Assembly (NCBI GenBank): GCA_039183205.1
Contig: JBCDBR010000005.1
Location: 62,001 to 126,000, forward strand
Origin: HKCCE3408 sp039183205
GTDB lineage: Bacteria; Pseudomonadota; Alphaproteobacteria; Rhodobacterales; Rhodobacteraceae
Direction of reading: 5' to 3'
DNA length: 64,000 bases
Below are positions 1-8,487 of this stretch, in pieces. The notes under the pieces are model-generated. The model had not been told where the DNA came from. It was given only the letters and a program-made list of their open reading frames with translations, and searched no databases. The position numbers and the translations under genes were made by a program. Numbering within the stretch: the first letter of the stretch is position 1; each line of letters begins with the position of its first letter.

Positions 1-835
1 TTTCGCCAACGAAATACGTCCGGTCTCGATCTGAACCAAGGCTACTTACCGTCGCGATGTCACCTATGGTCAAAGTCGTACCGTCTGAATTGCGGCGCAG
101 AACAAGCTCTGCCACGGCCGTCGCAGTACGACTTTCCGTACCGGTTCTGACACGGGCGTTGGCGCCTTCGACCTCACCGGCCGGCGCAGTGTCAGCTGCG
201 GCATTTATGACCGACGCAATTTCGGCCATCGAGATATCATGACGGATCAACGAGGCCGACGGTACGTCGACCACAACCTCCGATGCCGAATAGCCGCGGA
301 TGGTCGTGCGTGTGACGCCGACAGCGAAAAGCCGCGCCGAAAATTCATCGGCAAACCGGCCCAATTGTTCGGGTGCCACCGGACCTGTGATGACCACATC
401 GGTCACGCGGTCGCGCCAGGCCACCTGGCGGACCTCAGGTTCGTCAGCGTCGTCAGGTAAATCGTTTACCGAATCAACCGCCGCTTGCACTTCGTCGGCG
501 GCGCGGCTGATATCCCATCCGGGCTCGAACTCCAGTGTCAGAGCGGCCGAACCCTCGCGCGCTGTCGCTTCGGTCGAGGTGACCCCCTCAACCGCCAAAA
601 GCGTGGGTTCAAGAACCGCGACAATTGCCCGGTCCACATCTTCGGCGCCGGCCCCATCCCATTGCACATTCACCCGTATCTCTTCAGTCAGAACGTCCGG
701 GAAGAATTGCGCGCGCATATTGGGAATGGCGGCAACACCACCTAAAACGAGCATGAGCAGCAAAAGATTTGCGGCTGTGCGATGGCGCGTGAAATAACTC
801 AGTATGCCGACGGCACGGGGCGGTATGCGACGCAT
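1..835 (-). CDS. RND efflux transporter, inner-membrane pump subunit (N-terminal part; runs off window)
   Basis: This is the first 278 codons of an AcrB/MexF-type resistance-nodulation-division transporter, read on the minus strand from an ATG at 835. The protein opens with a short cytoplasmic stretch, then a hydrophobic first membrane helix (about residues 24-38) followed by the FFPD motif that starts the first periplasmic domain of RND pumps. Alternating strands and helices follow, as in the porter domain. It begins 3 bases after the stop of the adaptor gene, so the two are one transcription unit making a proton-driven export complex across the inner membrane. The substrate cannot be told from the sequence. 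The C-terminal three quarters lie beyond base 1. Confidence 0.9.
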   Translation of the reverse strand, partial: MRRIPPRAVGILSYFTRHRTAANLLLLMLVLGGVAAIPNMRAQFFPDVLTEEIRVNVQWDGAGAEDVDRAIVAVLEPTLLAVEGVTSTEATAREGSAALTLEFEPGWDISRAADEVQAAVDSVNDLPDDADEPEVRQVAWRDRVTDVVITGPVAPEQLGRFADEFSARLFAVGVTRTTIRGYSASEVVVDVPSASLIRHDISMAEIASVINAAADTAPAGEVEGANARVRTGTESRTATAVAELVLRRNSDGTTLTIGDIATVSSLGSDRDRTYFVGE

Positions 836-838
836 AAT

Positions 839-2302
839 CTAGCTCCCCATTCGGCTTTCCAGGCGGCTGACCATTCGCGCAGGAACCTCGTCCTGAGCCA
901 ATTGCTGAAGCATCCGTTCGCGCACATCATCTGGCAGAAACGAATTCCCTTCGACAAAGGCGATCAACCGCGCCCGCCTTTCCGGGTCCAGCGCAACCGT
1001 TTCGGGCGCCGCAGCTACCGTTTGAACGGCGTCCGTCGGGCGCAAAGGCCGAATACGGATGCCCTCGCCCAAAACCGGGGTTTGGGCTACCACAACCTCG
1101 CGCCCGGCCAAATCGCCCGCCGCGACAATCACGGAATTTCCTTGGCGCCGCAGCACATCAACATAAGCCGTCTCCAATCGGTCCTCTTCTCCGAGAACCA
1201 GTATCTGACCTTCGCCGGCGACAGCCGTTGCCGGAAGCAAAGCGACCTGATCGATCGGCGGCTCAACAACACTGACGGTGACAAAATCGCCGACCCTGAA
1301 GCCGCGTGGCACATTCAGCCGCGCAAACAGCAACCGGCCCGATTGGCCTTCGCCGACCGATCCACTTTCACGCGTCAGCACGCCGTCGGCCGTGATGTCC
1401 AAGCCAAGAACATCCAAGACAATTTGGACCTCAGCTTGGGGCAAATCGCCGTCAGGTGTCAGAAGCCGCGTGTATTGGGCGGTCGAGATGCGAAAGGCGA
1501 CTTCAAGCGCATCATCGTCGATCAGCGTCGCAAGCTGTTCGTTTTGCGTGACCAAGCGACCGGCAATTACGTTCACATCCGATAGAACGCCATCGAAACT
1601 GGCGCTCAGCTCGGTTTCTTCGAGGTCCCGCTCCGCTTCGGTCAATGCGATCACGCGGCGCTCGAGACCTGTGCCTGCAAGATCAAGACGCGATTGCGCC
1701 TGCGCCAAGGCCTGACGCCGTGAGACGATCGATTGCTGCGCTGAGGCGGCGGATAATTCAGCCGTCTCAACCGCCGCGGGGGAACCGACCTCGCGTTCTA
1801 ATAATCCCTGCTGACGCTCCAATGCGCGCCGCTGCAAATCCGCCTGTGTAAAGGCCGCTTCAAGGTCGAGCACCGCCAATTCCAAGCCACGTTCGGCATC
1901 GGCAAGTTCTGCCTGAGCCTCTCGCAAATCGGTTTGTGCCGTCGCGAGCGCGGCCTGCGCCTCCGATGGATCGACCCGCAACAAAAGCTGGCCCTCGGTC
2001 ACCGCGCCGCCGTCTTCGAAACCTTCGGCCAATTCAACCACAGCACCTGCTGCCGGTGCACGCAGTTCCAGCGTCCTTCGGGATTGGATTTCACCGAATG
2101 CCGTCAAGACCGGGCTGAGCGTTTCGGCGACCACCGGCGTAACCTCGGCGGTGAAAACGCGCTCCCGCGCCGGACGGTTGGGGCCATCATCCTCTAGGCT
2201 TGCCTGAACGGCGCTGCGCAATGTCATACCCGCCGTCGCCAACAAGCCAAGCGTCATGGCCAACAGAAACAAACCCGTCAGGGCACGGCTGAAAAATTGC
2301 AT
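839..2302 (-). CDS. RND efflux periplasmic adaptor (HlyD/MFP family)
   Basis: Membrane fusion protein of about 487 residues that links an RND pump to an outer-membrane channel. The N-terminus has a membrane anchor (from MQFFSRALTG), followed by a biotinyl-lipoyl-like half motif (around ELRAPAAGAVVEL), a long heptad-rich hairpin (about residues 120-215), the second lipoyl half, and a beta-barrel domain. I chose the ATG at 2302. A longer reading reaches a TTG at 2359, but the ATG gives the expected signal-anchor and has AGAGG upstream. The C-terminus carries an unusual tail with an LIAFVEGNSFLPDDVRERM segment that is not part of the usual adaptor fold. The RND pump gene follows after 3 bases. 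Confidence 0.88.
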   Translation of the reverse strand: MQFFSRALTGLFLLAMTLGLLATAGMTLRSAVQASLEDDGPNRPARERVFTAEVTPVVAETLSPVLTAFGEIQSRRTLELRAPAAGAVVELAEGFEDGGAVTEGQLLLRVDPSEAQAALATAQTDLREAQAELADAERGLELAVLDLEAAFTQADLQRRALERQQGLLEREVGSPAAVETAELSAASAQQSIVSRRQALAQAQSRLDLAGTGLERRVIALTEAERDLEETELSASFDGVLSDVNVIAGRLVTQNEQLATLIDDDALEVAFRISTAQYTRLLTPDGDLPQAEVQIVLDVLGLDITADGVLTRESGSVGEGQSGRLLFARLNVPRGFRVGDFVTVSVVEPPIDQVALLPATAVAGEGQILVLGEEDRLETAYVDVLRRQGNSVIVAAGDLAGREVVVAQTPVLGEGIRIRPLRPTDAVQTVAAAPETVALDPERRARLIAFVEGNSFLPDDVRERMLQQLAQDEVPARMVSRLESRMGS

Positions 2303-2386
2303 TCTGGCTGCCTCTCGCGTTGCAATGCTTAAAATAGTTCGGCGCGTCAAAATGGCCAAGGTTTGACGCTTACACGTGGCGGCGCG

Positions 2387-2926
2387 TTATTTCCGTCGCA
2401 GATGTTCATCCAAGCGAGGCAATATCTCAACGAAGTTGCAAGGTCGGTGCCGATAGTCGAGCTGAAACGCCAAAATTTGATCCCATGCGTCGCGACAAGC
2501 AGACCGCGACCCGGGCAGGGCGAACAGGTACGTTCCCAGTGCGACACCGCCGGTGGCACGCGATTGCACCGCGGATGTGCCGATTTTTTCCATGGATACC
2601 AACGTAAAGACCGTTGCGAAGGCATCGATCTCCTTTTCGTAAACATCGCGATGGGCCTCGATCGTGACATCCCGGCCCGTCAGCCCTGTCCCACCCGTTG
2701 TCAGGATCACATCGATATTCGGGTCCGCGCACCATTGGCGCAACTGGTCGGCGATTTTACTGCGATCGTCCGGCAAGATTGCGCGTTTCGCGAGGATATG
2801 ACCCGCATCCCTCAAGCGTCCGACCAAGAAATCGCCAGAAACGTCCTCGGCAAGACTGCGTGTGTCGCTGATGGCCAAAACGGCGATCCGTACGGGCAAA
2901 AACGCGCGGGTGTCGTCAAGTGTCAT
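2387..2926 (-). CDS. moaB: molybdenum cofactor biosynthesis protein B (MoaB/MogA family)
   Basis: A 179-residue protein of the MoCF-binding family, which adenylylates or binds molybdopterin in molybdenum cofactor synthesis. Visible family marks are the N-terminal VLAISDTRSLAEDVSG segment, the nucleotide/pterin-binding TTGGTGLTGRDVT loop at about residues 76-88, and FALPGSRSACRDAWD near the C-terminus. The length fits MoaB better than the longer MoeA. It sits between the uracil-DNA glycosylase gene and the RND operon on the same strand, with an 80-100 base gap on each side. Other molybdenum genes in this window (moaE, moaD, modABC) support the assignment. MoaB and MogA are hard to separate by eye. 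Confidence 0.9.
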   Translation of the reverse strand: MTLDDTRAFLPVRIAVLAISDTRSLAEDVSGDFLVGRLRDAGHILAKRAILPDDRSKIADQLRQWCADPNIDVILTTGGTGLTGRDVTIEAHRDVYEKEIDAFATVFTLVSMEKIGTSAVQSRATGGVALGTYLFALPGSRSACRDAWDQILAFQLDYRHRPCNFVEILPRLDEHLRRK

Positions 2927-3028
2927 GGCATATTTTCCACAATTCGCCTGCGCCTTGGCGATGCGCTATCCGGGCGCGAAGGCCGGTCTTTGTGCCGCAA
3001 CGGATCGACGCTAAGCCCGGGGCATAGC

Positions 3029-3808
3029 TCACGCTGGAGAGCTCTTCAGATGCGCAGAAATAGCCAACAGGTCCTGCCAAGCTTCGCGCTTTGCAGCGGG
3101 GTTGCGAAGCAGATACGCGGGATGAAACATCGGCAAAACCGGCCGGCCCAACGCCTCGGTCCAGTGTCCGCGTAGCCGCGTGATGCCCCGTCTGCCCAAG
3201 ATCGCTTGGCACGATATGTTTCCCATCAAAACGATCAAGTCCGGTGCGGCCAATTTGACATGCGCATCCATAAATGGCCGCATCATCGCAATCTCTTCGG
3301 CCGTCGGATCGCGATTTTGCGGCGGGCGCCATGGCAGAATATTACTGATGTAGAGCGCGCGCTCGGCGACCTCCGCGCGACGACTCAAGCCAATTGCGTC
3401 AAACATCCGGTCCAAAAGTTGGCCCGCGCGCCCGACAAAAGGTTTGCCTTGGATATCTTCGTCTCTGCCGGGTGCCTCGCCGATGATCATCACCCGGGCC
3501 GCTGGATTGCCGTCTGAAAACACCAGACTGCGCGCGCCCAATTTCAATTCGCAATGTGGGTAAGTTTCGAGTGCTGCCTGAAGGCCGGAGAGGTCGGTGA
3601 CCTTACGGGCCGCGTCCTGCGCGTGCGCGATCGGATCGACGACCGTAGAACTCTCCGCTGCGGGCGCCACCGGTCCGGCCGCAGTCGTCGCCTTCTGTGC
3701 CGCGTGGAGAGCAAAGCGATCAATTGGCGTGTCGGCCATCGATTCGTCGACACCAAGCTCAATCTGCCATTCCAAAAGCGCACGGGCAGTGTGAAGATCA
3801 AGCGACAT
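3029..3808 (-). CDS. uracil-DNA glycosylase, family 4-like, without the Fe-S cysteine set
   Basis: A 259-residue DNA repair enzyme predicted to excise uracil from DNA. The core carries the family 4/5 motif GEAPGRDEDIQGKPFVGRAG (about residues 113-132), ISNILPWRPPQNR as the second motif, and MFHPAYLLRNP as the C-terminal HPA motif. About 90 residues of low-complexity alanine-rich sequence precede the core. Classical family-4 enzymes bind a 4Fe-4S cluster with four cysteines. Here I count only two cysteines (in PHCELK and ISCQA), so the cluster is probably absent. This cysteine-poor form appears, from memory, to be common in alphaproteobacteria. The gene is transcribed toward moaB. Confidence 0.88.
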   Translation of the reverse strand: MSLDLHTARALLEWQIELGVDESMADTPIDRFALHAAQKATTAAGPVAPAAESSTVVDPIAHAQDAARKVTDLSGLQAALETYPHCELKLGARSLVFSDGNPAARVMIIGEAPGRDEDIQGKPFVGRAGQLLDRMFDAIGLSRRAEVAERALYISNILPWRPPQNRDPTAEEIAMMRPFMDAHVKLAAPDLIVLMGNISCQAILGRRGITRLRGHWTEALGRPVLPMFHPAYLLRNPAAKREAWQDLLAISAHLKSSPA

Positions 3809-3908
3809 ACACCAATCTTAATCCGGATCATGCGGAGAGCAAAAGAGGGCATCGCCGTGCCGACGCACATTGGGACCCGCAACAGAGGCAGAGATCGGGA
3901 ACGTTGAG

Positions 3909-5126
3909 ATGAGTTATCGAATTGAAGGCGCACAGGTTCTGCATCCTGACGGGTTGGACGCCGCGACGATCGTTGTTGATGGCGACCGCATATTGTCCCG
4001 TGAGGGCGGTGGCGCGCGCCGCATAGATGCCAGCGGTCTGATCCTCGCGCCCGCGTTCGTCGATATCCATGGTGATGCCTTTGAGCGTCAGATGATGCCC
4101 CGCCCCGGTGTTCACTTCGATCTCGGAGCGGCGGTTTTAGAAACCGACCGATTGCTTGCCGCGAACGGGATTGCGACCGCCTATCACGCCTTAACGTTGT
4201 CATGGGAACCGGGCCTAAGGTCCGTCGACCGCGGCGCGAACTTTATCGAAATGTTGGATCGGTTGGCGCCACGCCTCACCATCGACAACCGCGTCCAGCT
4301 AAGGTGGGAGACATTCGCCTTTGAGGCCGCAGCGCTAATCGAACGCAGCCTTTGCAGCACAAAAACGCCCGCACTGGCCTTTAACGATCATACATCGATC
4401 ACGATGCGTGACACATCTATCAGGATGCAAGATCGCGCCTTCGAGCATTCCCCGGACTTTCGCAGTCGAAGCCTCGACGATCCAACGCTGAAACATTCCC
4501 TACGCGACCGGGCGGCCCGGTCAGGATTGGGCATCGAAGACTTCACCGACTTGCTGGCCCGAATGTGGGCGCGCAGGGGCGATGTGCCGAACTACATCGC
4601 CGCCATTGCTGCAAAGGCGCGCGCGGCGGGGGCACCAATGCTCAGCCATGACGACAGTCAAGTCGAAACGCGCAACTTCTACCGGTCGCATGGTGCCCAT
4701 GTTGCAGAGTTTCCGATGCGCGAATGCGTTGCCGAAGCCGCGCGAGAGGCCGGAGATGCACTCGTTTTTGGCGCACCCAACGTCGTCAGGGGCGGCAGCC
4801 ATTTGGGTTCTCCGAACGCTGCTGATATGATCGCCCAGGGTCTCTGCGACGCGTTAGCATCGGACTATCATTACCCGACGCTTTTGGGTGCGGTGGCGCG
4901 GCTCCATCGCGAAGGCCACGCGCCTCTGCCTACGCTCTGGCACGTCGTATCGCGCGGCCCGGCAGAGGCCATGGGACTGCGCGATCGGGGGGAGATTTCC
5001 GAAGGCATGCGGGCTGATCTCATTCTTCTGGATTGGCCATCGCGGGAGGAGTTGCCCGAAATCGTGATGACGATGTCCGGCGGGCGGATCGCCTATCTGT
5101 CACGCGACCTGCTTGGCTTGCATTGA
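3909..5126 (+). CDS. phnM: PhnM-like amidohydrolase (alpha-D-ribose 1-methylphosphonate 5-triphosphate diphosphatase family)
   Basis: A 405-residue metal-dependent hydrolase. PhnM removes diphosphate from ribose 1-methylphosphonate 5-triphosphate in C-P lyase phosphonate breakdown. Family marks are LAPAFVDIHGDAFERQM with PRPGVHFD (about residues 39-64), the HALTLSWEPGLRS segment, a conserved SHDDS at about residues 255-259, and the amidohydrolase ending AMGLRDRGEISEGMRADLIL. The ATG at 3909 was preferred over the in-frame start at 3870 because the family begins directly with the MSYRIEGAQVL-type strand. No other phn gene is visible nearby, which is unusual for a C-P lyase gene, so its actual substrate is uncertain. 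Confidence 0.82.
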   Translation: MSYRIEGAQVLHPDGLDAATIVVDGDRILSREGGGARRIDASGLILAPAFVDIHGDAFERQMMPRPGVHFDLGAAVLETDRLLAANGIATAYHALTLSWEPGLRSVDRGANFIEMLDRLAPRLTIDNRVQLRWETFAFEAAALIERSLCSTKTPALAFNDHTSITMRDTSIRMQDRAFEHSPDFRSRSLDDPTLKHSLRDRAARSGLGIEDFTDLLARMWARRGDVPNYIAAIAAKARAAGAPMLSHDDSQVETRNFYRSHGAHVAEFPMRECVAEAAREAGDALVFGAPNVVRGGSHLGSPNAADMIAQGLCDALASDYHYPTLLGAVARLHREGHAPLPTLWHVVSRGPAEAMGLRDRGEISEGMRADLILLDWPSREELPEIVMTMSGGRIAYLSRDLLGLH

Positions 5127-5139
5127 GGCCGAAGAAACC

Positions 5140-6420
5140 ATGGTGCAATCGATCCAGTTCATTTTGTTCTACGCAACGGCTGGTCTGGGCATGGTGGCGC
5201 TTTTCTCCCCAATTTGGCTCATGTGGCGCGCGGTCGTGGCGGCTGGCCTTTGCTTTGCCGCGATGCTCTTGGCGAGGGGTCGCGTGCATTGGTCGGACCG
5301 AGGTCTCGACTACGAATTCACCATATCGCTTTATTGGGGATTTTGGCTGGGCCTGGCGGCAGGGATCGCCATACGATTGTTGATCGCGTCCCAGCAAAGG
5401 ATTCTGTCGAAGGATCGGATTTTGGGTCCAGGCTGGGTTTGGCTTGACGCTGGATTGCTCGATTTAGCCGGACTTGTTGCCGGAACTATACTCTTTGCGC
5501 AATTGGCCTGGCTCTTTGCAGGGTCGGGTCTTGGCGCACCGCTCGATTGGGCGGTCGCGATCTTGGGCGTAACATGCGGGCTCGCACTGACAGTCCTTGC
5601 CCTTTGGAAGAGGTCGCTTTGGCCCGTGTTCCCGGCTGCGACGCTTGGCGTCGTCGGCTTTTTTGCATTGTGGGGGGCTGGTCAGAAAGATCGCATCCTT
5701 GATGAAATCGAGGTTCTGGCGGGCGATGCGCCGCATTGCGTGATTAACCCGACAACCGCGGTGACCGTCACAGACCCCGCAGATTTGGGGTTCCTGTCGC
5801 TCTACAAGAGCACGCATCACAGGCATCTTGCCGTGAATATCGCGGCAGAGGAAGGGACCTGGCAGGTGTATTGGTCGATCCGTCGTCAACGCTTTGTCGA
5901 TGGTGGCAGACGGGCGGAGATCGGTTGTCTACCGCGTCCCGGTTTCAGCGATGCGCTGGCATCTGGCGCGCTTGCCGGGCCGGGGTTTGTTTTAGGGCCA
6001 AACCGGTACGATTTCGGCGCCGAGCCAACCATGGAATTGGTCGACGGCGGCATCGAGATTTCCCGCGCGCGACCAGACCTGCCCCAAGATGCACCCGCCT
6101 ATGCCCAGACGTTGACGCTGTCGCCTTGGCGCTTGTCGCTGTCACTTGTCGGTGTGCCTGCGGATGACACGCCAGAATTTGGGCTGACGGTCTATCGCTC
6201 CATGGTTCGTGCGACCTATGTGGACGGCGCCGAAACCGAGCCTACGACAACGATCGATTGCTTGAACGGCACCGCCGATGAAACCTTGTGCTGGATCACA
6301 TTCTACCATGGTGGTCTGTCCTATTTCGGGCATATGCGCGCGGGCGATATCGCCGAATGGCGCCGCATCCGTTCGGATATCCTGGCGATCTGGGATGGCT
6401 ATATCGCCACTGATGGCTGA
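5140..6420 (+). CDS. uncharacterised integral membrane protein with C-terminal soluble domain
   Basis: A 426-residue protein that I do not recognise. The first half (about residues 1-190) has some six hydrophobic segments, for example FILFYATAGLGMVALF and AVVAAGLCFAAMLLA. The second half, from about residue 195, is soluble, beta-rich and contains a few cysteines (APHCVINP, TIDCLNG, ETLCWITF), so it is probably exposed to the periplasm. The ATG at 5140 lies 13 bases after the phnM stop, which suggests co-transcription. The coding frame shows normal codon use for the window. No catalytic motif is visible. Confidence 0.78.
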   Translation: MVQSIQFILFYATAGLGMVALFSPIWLMWRAVVAAGLCFAAMLLARGRVHWSDRGLDYEFTISLYWGFWLGLAAGIAIRLLIASQQRILSKDRILGPGWVWLDAGLLDLAGLVAGTILFAQLAWLFAGSGLGAPLDWAVAILGVTCGLALTVLALWKRSLWPVFPAATLGVVGFFALWGAGQKDRILDEIEVLAGDAPHCVINPTTAVTVTDPADLGFLSLYKSTHHRHLAVNIAAEEGTWQVYWSIRRQRFVDGGRRAEIGCLPRPGFSDALASGALAGPGFVLGPNRYDFGAEPTMELVDGGIEISRARPDLPQDAPAYAQTLTLSPWRLSLSLVGVPADDTPEFGLTVYRSMVRATYVDGAETEPTTTIDCLNGTADETLCWITFYHGGLSYFGHMRAGDIAEWRRIRSDILAIWDGYIATDG

Positions 6421-6477
6421 GCCTTGCCGGCTAGCCCCGCTCGCCCCTATAAGCGTGCCCAACGACCCGGGGAGCCC

Positions 6478-7419
6478 ATGACGTTTCGTGCACGACATCT
6501 ATTGGGAATTGAGCATTTGGCCCAGCCCGAGATCGTCGCCCTTTTGGACCGTGCCGACTTTTACGCCGATTGCAGCCAGTCCGGCCAAACGCCCGACCCC
6601 GTATTGTCGGGGCTGACGCAGATCAACATGTTTTTTGAGGCGTCCACGCGCACCCAAGCCAGCTTTGAACTTGCCGGAAAACGCCTTGGTGCACAGGTCA
6701 TGAACATGGCGATGGCAGCGTCCTCGGTTAAAAAAGGGGAAACACTGATCGATACAGCCCTGACGTTGAACGCGATGCGGCCCGACTTGATCGTGGTGCG
6801 GCACCCGCATTCCGGAGCGGTCGATCTGCTGGCTCAAAAGGTGGATTGCGCGGTGCTCAATGCTGGCGACGGTCGCCATGAACACCCAACACAGGCTTTG
6901 CTTGATGCACTGACCATCCGCCGCGAGAAGGGCAGGCTTCATCGCCTGACTATCGCAATTTGCGGCGACATCGCGCATTCGCGCGTCGCGCGTTCGAACA
7001 TTTTATTGCTGGGAAAGATGGAAAACCGCATTCGCTTGATCGGTCCGCCGACGCTTTTGCCATCGGGCGCGGCCGATTGGGGCGTCGAAGTTTTCCAAGA
7101 CATGACAACCGGTCTTGAAGGGGCCGATGTCGTTATGATGCTGCGGCTCCAAAAAGAACGTATGGATGGCGGCTTCATCCCATCGGAACGCGAATACTAT
7201 CATCGCTACGGGCTTGATGCGAAAAAGCTCCGCTCCGCAAAGGACGATGCAATTGTCATGCATCCGGGTCCGATGAACCGAGGCGTTGAGATTGACGGGA
7301 CCCTAGCGGACGACATCAACCGCTCGGTCATCCAAGAACAGGTGGAAATGGGCGTGGCGGTGCGCATGGCGGCGATGGAAATGCTGGCGAACAACGCGGG
7401 TGCAGAGGTGGAGGTTTGA
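6478..7419 (+). CDS. pyrB: aspartate carbamoyltransferase catalytic subunit
   Basis: This 313-residue enzyme condenses carbamoyl phosphate and aspartate, the first committed step of pyrimidine synthesis. The carbamoyl-phosphate loop STRT is at residues 56-59 in FFEASTRTQASFELAGKRLG, and HPTQALLDA and the C-terminal MHPGPMNRGVEID are also present. The ATG at 6478 is chosen because ACTases start with a short helix before the GIEHL segment; an upstream in-frame extension to 6424 lacks that character. No pyrI regulatory subunit is nearby. The downstream dihydroorotase-like protein may be its structural partner, as known for class A aspartate transcarbamoylases with inactive dihydroorotase subunits. 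Confidence 0.97.
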   Translation: MTFRARHLLGIEHLAQPEIVALLDRADFYADCSQSGQTPDPVLSGLTQINMFFEASTRTQASFELAGKRLGAQVMNMAMAASSVKKGETLIDTALTLNAMRPDLIVVRHPHSGAVDLLAQKVDCAVLNAGDGRHEHPTQALLDALTIRREKGRLHRLTIAICGDIAHSRVARSNILLLGKMENRIRLIGPPTLLPSGAADWGVEVFQDMTTGLEGADVVMMLRLQKERMDGGFIPSEREYYHRYGLDAKKLRSAKDDAIVMHPGPMNRGVEIDGTLADDINRSVIQEQVEMGVAVRMAAMEMLANNAGAEVEV

Positions 7420-7519
7420 GCGACAACGTCTCTCAGGGAAATCGCTGCAAGCGCTTCGGCGATTGTTACTGTGCCAGGCAGGTCGTGTGGCGATCTGTTC
7501 ACGCGAAAGGTCGAGCTGG

Positions 7520-8020
7520 ATGAGCATACAAGTCTTTGCCCTGAACGCGCCAGTTTCTGTCACCCTAACGGACCTGACCCGCGCAAGAGGAGAGAATGTG
7601 GACTTGCCGCCTTTGACGGATTGGCTGGGGCTGCGCGGTCTCGATACCGAAAGGGTGGAGCTTTTTGACACCACCGACCTTGGTCAGATGTCGCTCTCGC
7701 AATACCTTTCTTCCGCTTATGACGCCGACGTCTACGCGGCGCCAGCGGATATTAAACGCATTGATGCACTTGCGGGGCCGGTCCTGATCGTTCCTACGGA
7801 TGCGATGGACGGACCACCTGCGCCAGGTCCAGAGGCCACAGGCATCGCGGTGTTCAATGTGGCCGAAACAGACACTAAGGCTGACCTGCCCCAGGCGACG
7901 GTCCCAGTTCAGCCCGCAACCGAAGTGGCGTCGGCGCCAGAACGCTCCGCGCGCGTTCTGCCATGGGTGGTCATTGTCGGCCTAGGTGCCGCAGCAATCC
8001 TTGTATGGCTGGTGTCATGA
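7520..8020 (+). CDS. uncharacterised protein with C-terminal membrane anchor, pyr cluster
   Basis: A 166-residue protein of unknown function. The N-terminal two thirds are soluble (MSIQVFALNAPVSVTLTD, then a WLGLRGLDTERVELFD segment), followed by an alanine/proline-rich linker and one C-terminal transmembrane helix (VLPWVVIVGLGAAAILVWLV) ending at the terminus, so it resembles a tail-anchored protein. The ATG at 7520 has GAAAGG at a suitable distance. It lies 100 bases after pyrB. Its stop overlaps the next ORF by ATGA. Its position inside the pyrimidine gene run is shared with the next ORF. Confidence 0.7.
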   Translation: MSIQVFALNAPVSVTLTDLTRARGENVDLPPLTDWLGLRGLDTERVELFDTTDLGQMSLSQYLSSAYDADVYAAPADIKRIDALAGPVLIVPTDAMDGPPAPGPEATGIAVFNVAETDTKADLPQATVPVQPATEVASAPERSARVLPWVVIVGLGAAAILVWLVS

Positions 8021-8487
8021 GTATCTCGATCCAATATCGAAGCGACCCCCAGACGCGGTGTGCGCTACCCTCTGGCCAAGGCCAGCCGATGGAACGCGCC
8101 ATTTGGATTGATGCTTCGCGAATGCGGGCCCACCTTGCGGCCATCGTCACGGATTTCGCCCAATTTTGGATCGTCGGAGCACGGGGCCAGGCGCCGGCTG
8201 CCCTACCCCGAGTTAGCTTTGGCACAAGCGATAGGTCCCAGAAGCGCATTCCCGAAAACCTGCGGCTCAAAAGGGTGGTCGATGCCCGGCCCGAGGATGA
8301 TCATCAGGGCGCCGTCAGGCTTGAGGCGGCCAACACGCTGCGCATTTTGCGCATGCACATCGGTCGCATGCGTCTGACTTTGCCAACCAAATCTCGGGCC
8401 TCTTGCCTTGGCCAGATCACCGATCCGCGCCGCGTAGTTCGAACGATTGACCATGCGCGGCGAACGTTGAACGGGCCAGCATCATGA
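8017..8487 (+). CDS. possible small basic protein, unknown; coupled by ATGA overlaps on both sides
   Basis: A 156-codon frame that exactly fills the space between the tail-anchored protein and pyrC. It starts with an ATG overlapping the upstream TGA (ATGA at 8017-8020) and ends with a TGA overlapping the pyrC start (ATGA at 8484-8487). The product is arginine-rich with no clear hydrophobic core and matches no family I recognise. Third-position GC is roughly 65 percent, which fits a gene but does not prove one. A competing 83-codon frame on the opposite strand (8203-8454) exists. The double overlap is the main reason for listing it, and the region might instead be a degraded gene. Confidence 0.42.
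   Translation: MSISIQYRSDPQTRCALPSGQGQPMERAIWIDASRMRAHLAAIVTDFAQFWIVGARGQAPAALPRVSFGTSDRSQKRIPENLRLKRVVDARPEDDHQGAVRLEAANTLRILRMHIGRMRLTLPTKSRASCLGQITDPRRVVRTIDHARRTLNGPAS

Noticed and set aside
8203..8454. 83-codon minus-strand frame opposite the small pyr-cluster ORF
   Set aside because: It has no clear ribosome site and would be a lone antisense gene inside a tightly coupled plus-strand run. The plus-strand frame fits the overlaps better.
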